Shown here piece after piece: positions 13,517 through 14,025 of a DNA stretch of 14,025 bases. The translations under genes were made by a program, and so were the position numbers. The DNA comes from Patescibacteria group bacterium (GTDB taxonomy: Bacteria; Patescibacteriota; Minisyncoccia; Minisyncoccales; CG1-02-41-26), in contig DYHM01000004.1 in the NCBI GenBank assembly GCA_020724125.1, positions 1 through 14,025 on the forward strand, given 5' to 3'. How positions within the stretch are numbered: position 1 is the first letter of the stretch; every line of letters starts with the position of its first letter. The notes under the pieces were generated by a model that saw only the letters and a list, made by a program, of their open reading frames with translations, was not told the DNA's origin and made no database searches.

Positions 13517-14025
13517 GCGTTGTTATTGTCTTTTGGCTCGAATAAGTCTTCATCATCCCTAAGCCACAATAATCGCTTTCTTAAAAATTCAGTATGAGTC
13601 ATTCCTTTTTCCTTGGCGTAAGCGGAGGACTGAACATCCCAAACAAGCTTATTTAAAATATCCAATACATTTTTTTCTTTCCCACTCACCCATAATTTTT
13701 TAATTCCATAACGTTCAAGCATATTTTGAAAATAATTTAATACTTTTATGTCTTCTTCAAATAATTCTTTTAATACTATAAAATACTGTTTAGGATCTAT
13801 AATAAGATTTATGCCTGCTTCTTTGTCTATAAAAACTAATCCTCTTATTCTTTCTTCAATGGATATTTTTAATTTTTCCCCTATTTCATTTTTAATACGG
13901 AGATGAATTCTAAACTTTTCTCTATCTTTCGGATCTCCAAGACCTATTTCAAAAGGCAAATCATAACGAAATTTGTCAAAATCATATCCTAATGCTTTTG
14001 GTATTTGATAAATAATCGCGTCAGC
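13513..14025 (-). CDS. hypothetical protein, 5' end beyond the window
   Basis: The frame is open from the window edge at 14025 to the TGA at 13513-13515 (170 codons visible), so the gene is partial and its true start lies outside. An internal TTG at 13959 could act as a start, but the frame continues upstream as ADAIIYQIPKALGYDFDKFR with similar composition, which favours a longer protein. I do not recognise the family. It is a soluble, charged protein without membrane segments. It contains RIHLRIKNEIGEKLKISIEE and RGLVFIDKEAGINLIIDPKQ, which look like beta-rich parts, and an Arg/Asp-rich tail ending in three Asn and an Ala. Its stop codon overlaps the -35 box of the ATPase promoter, so the two genes can be transcribed separately. 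Confidence 0.75.
   Translation of the reverse strand, partial: ADAIIYQIPKALGYDFDKFRYDLPFEIGLGDPKDREKFRIHLRIKNEIGEKLKISIEERIRGLVFIDKEAGINLIIDPKQYFIVLKELFEEDIKVLNYFQNMLERYGIKKLWVSGKEKNVLDILNKLVWDVQSSAYAKEKGMTHTEFLRKRLLWLRDDEDLFEPKDNNNA

Noticed and set aside
1..14025. CRISPR arrays, tRNA or rRNA genes
   Set aside because: The only repeats are short tandem or inverted units without spacer structure. I saw no cloverleaf or conserved rRNA sequence on either strand.

Overview
The window is AT-rich, roughly two-thirds A+T by eye. It looks like the chromosome of a reduced bacterium of the Candidate Phyla Radiation (Patescibacteria, probably Parcubacteria-like). That assignment is inference. It rests on AT-driven Lys/Ile/Asn/Phe-rich proteins, start codons mostly without a Shine-Dalgarno sequence, repeated AAA/DUF4143 ATPase genes and their remnants, a eukaryote-like IMP dehydrogenase, short AT-rich tandem repeats inside and between genes, and a CHASE2 cyclase. 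I found no rRNA, tRNA or CRISPR array.

Layout. Positions 1-280 hold the possible tail of a + strand gene, a long inverted repeat and tandem repeats. Positions 281-3326 (minus strand) are a peptidoglycan pair, a class B PBP2-type transpeptidase followed 13 bp later by murB. Positions 3460-5674 are a wreck zone. It contains the C-terminal half of a decayed DUF4143 ATPase gene, a 1.3-kb insertion sequence with about 30-bp terminal inverted repeats and a frameshifted DDE transposase, and the C-terminal end of a D-Ala-D-Ala carboxypeptidase. No target duplication is visible, so an IS-adjacent deletion is a likely history. Positions 5688-7129 (+ strand) carry tpiA and rplT. They are separated by a leader with a TATAAT box, a possible IS200/IS605-type end and a GC-rich hairpin; rpmI is not present.

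Positions 7243-14025 are all minus strand. In transcription order they hold an unknown gene cut by the window edge, an intact DUF4143 ATPase behind a consensus promoter, a membrane-anchored FecR/Ig-like protein, a 48-codon ATPase remnant, a CHASE2-adenylate/guanylate cyclase, and a divergent IMP dehydrogenase. The last three intact genes (FecR protein, CHASE2 cyclase, IMPDH-like enzyme) are the best candidate for a functional module: envelope sensing, cyclic-nucleotide synthesis and purine-nucleotide supply. That functional link is inferred from gene order and domains only.

The DUF4143 ATPase family occurs three times in 14 kb: one intact gene, one N-terminal stub and one C-terminal wreck. 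This suggests repeated gain and loss of this family here.
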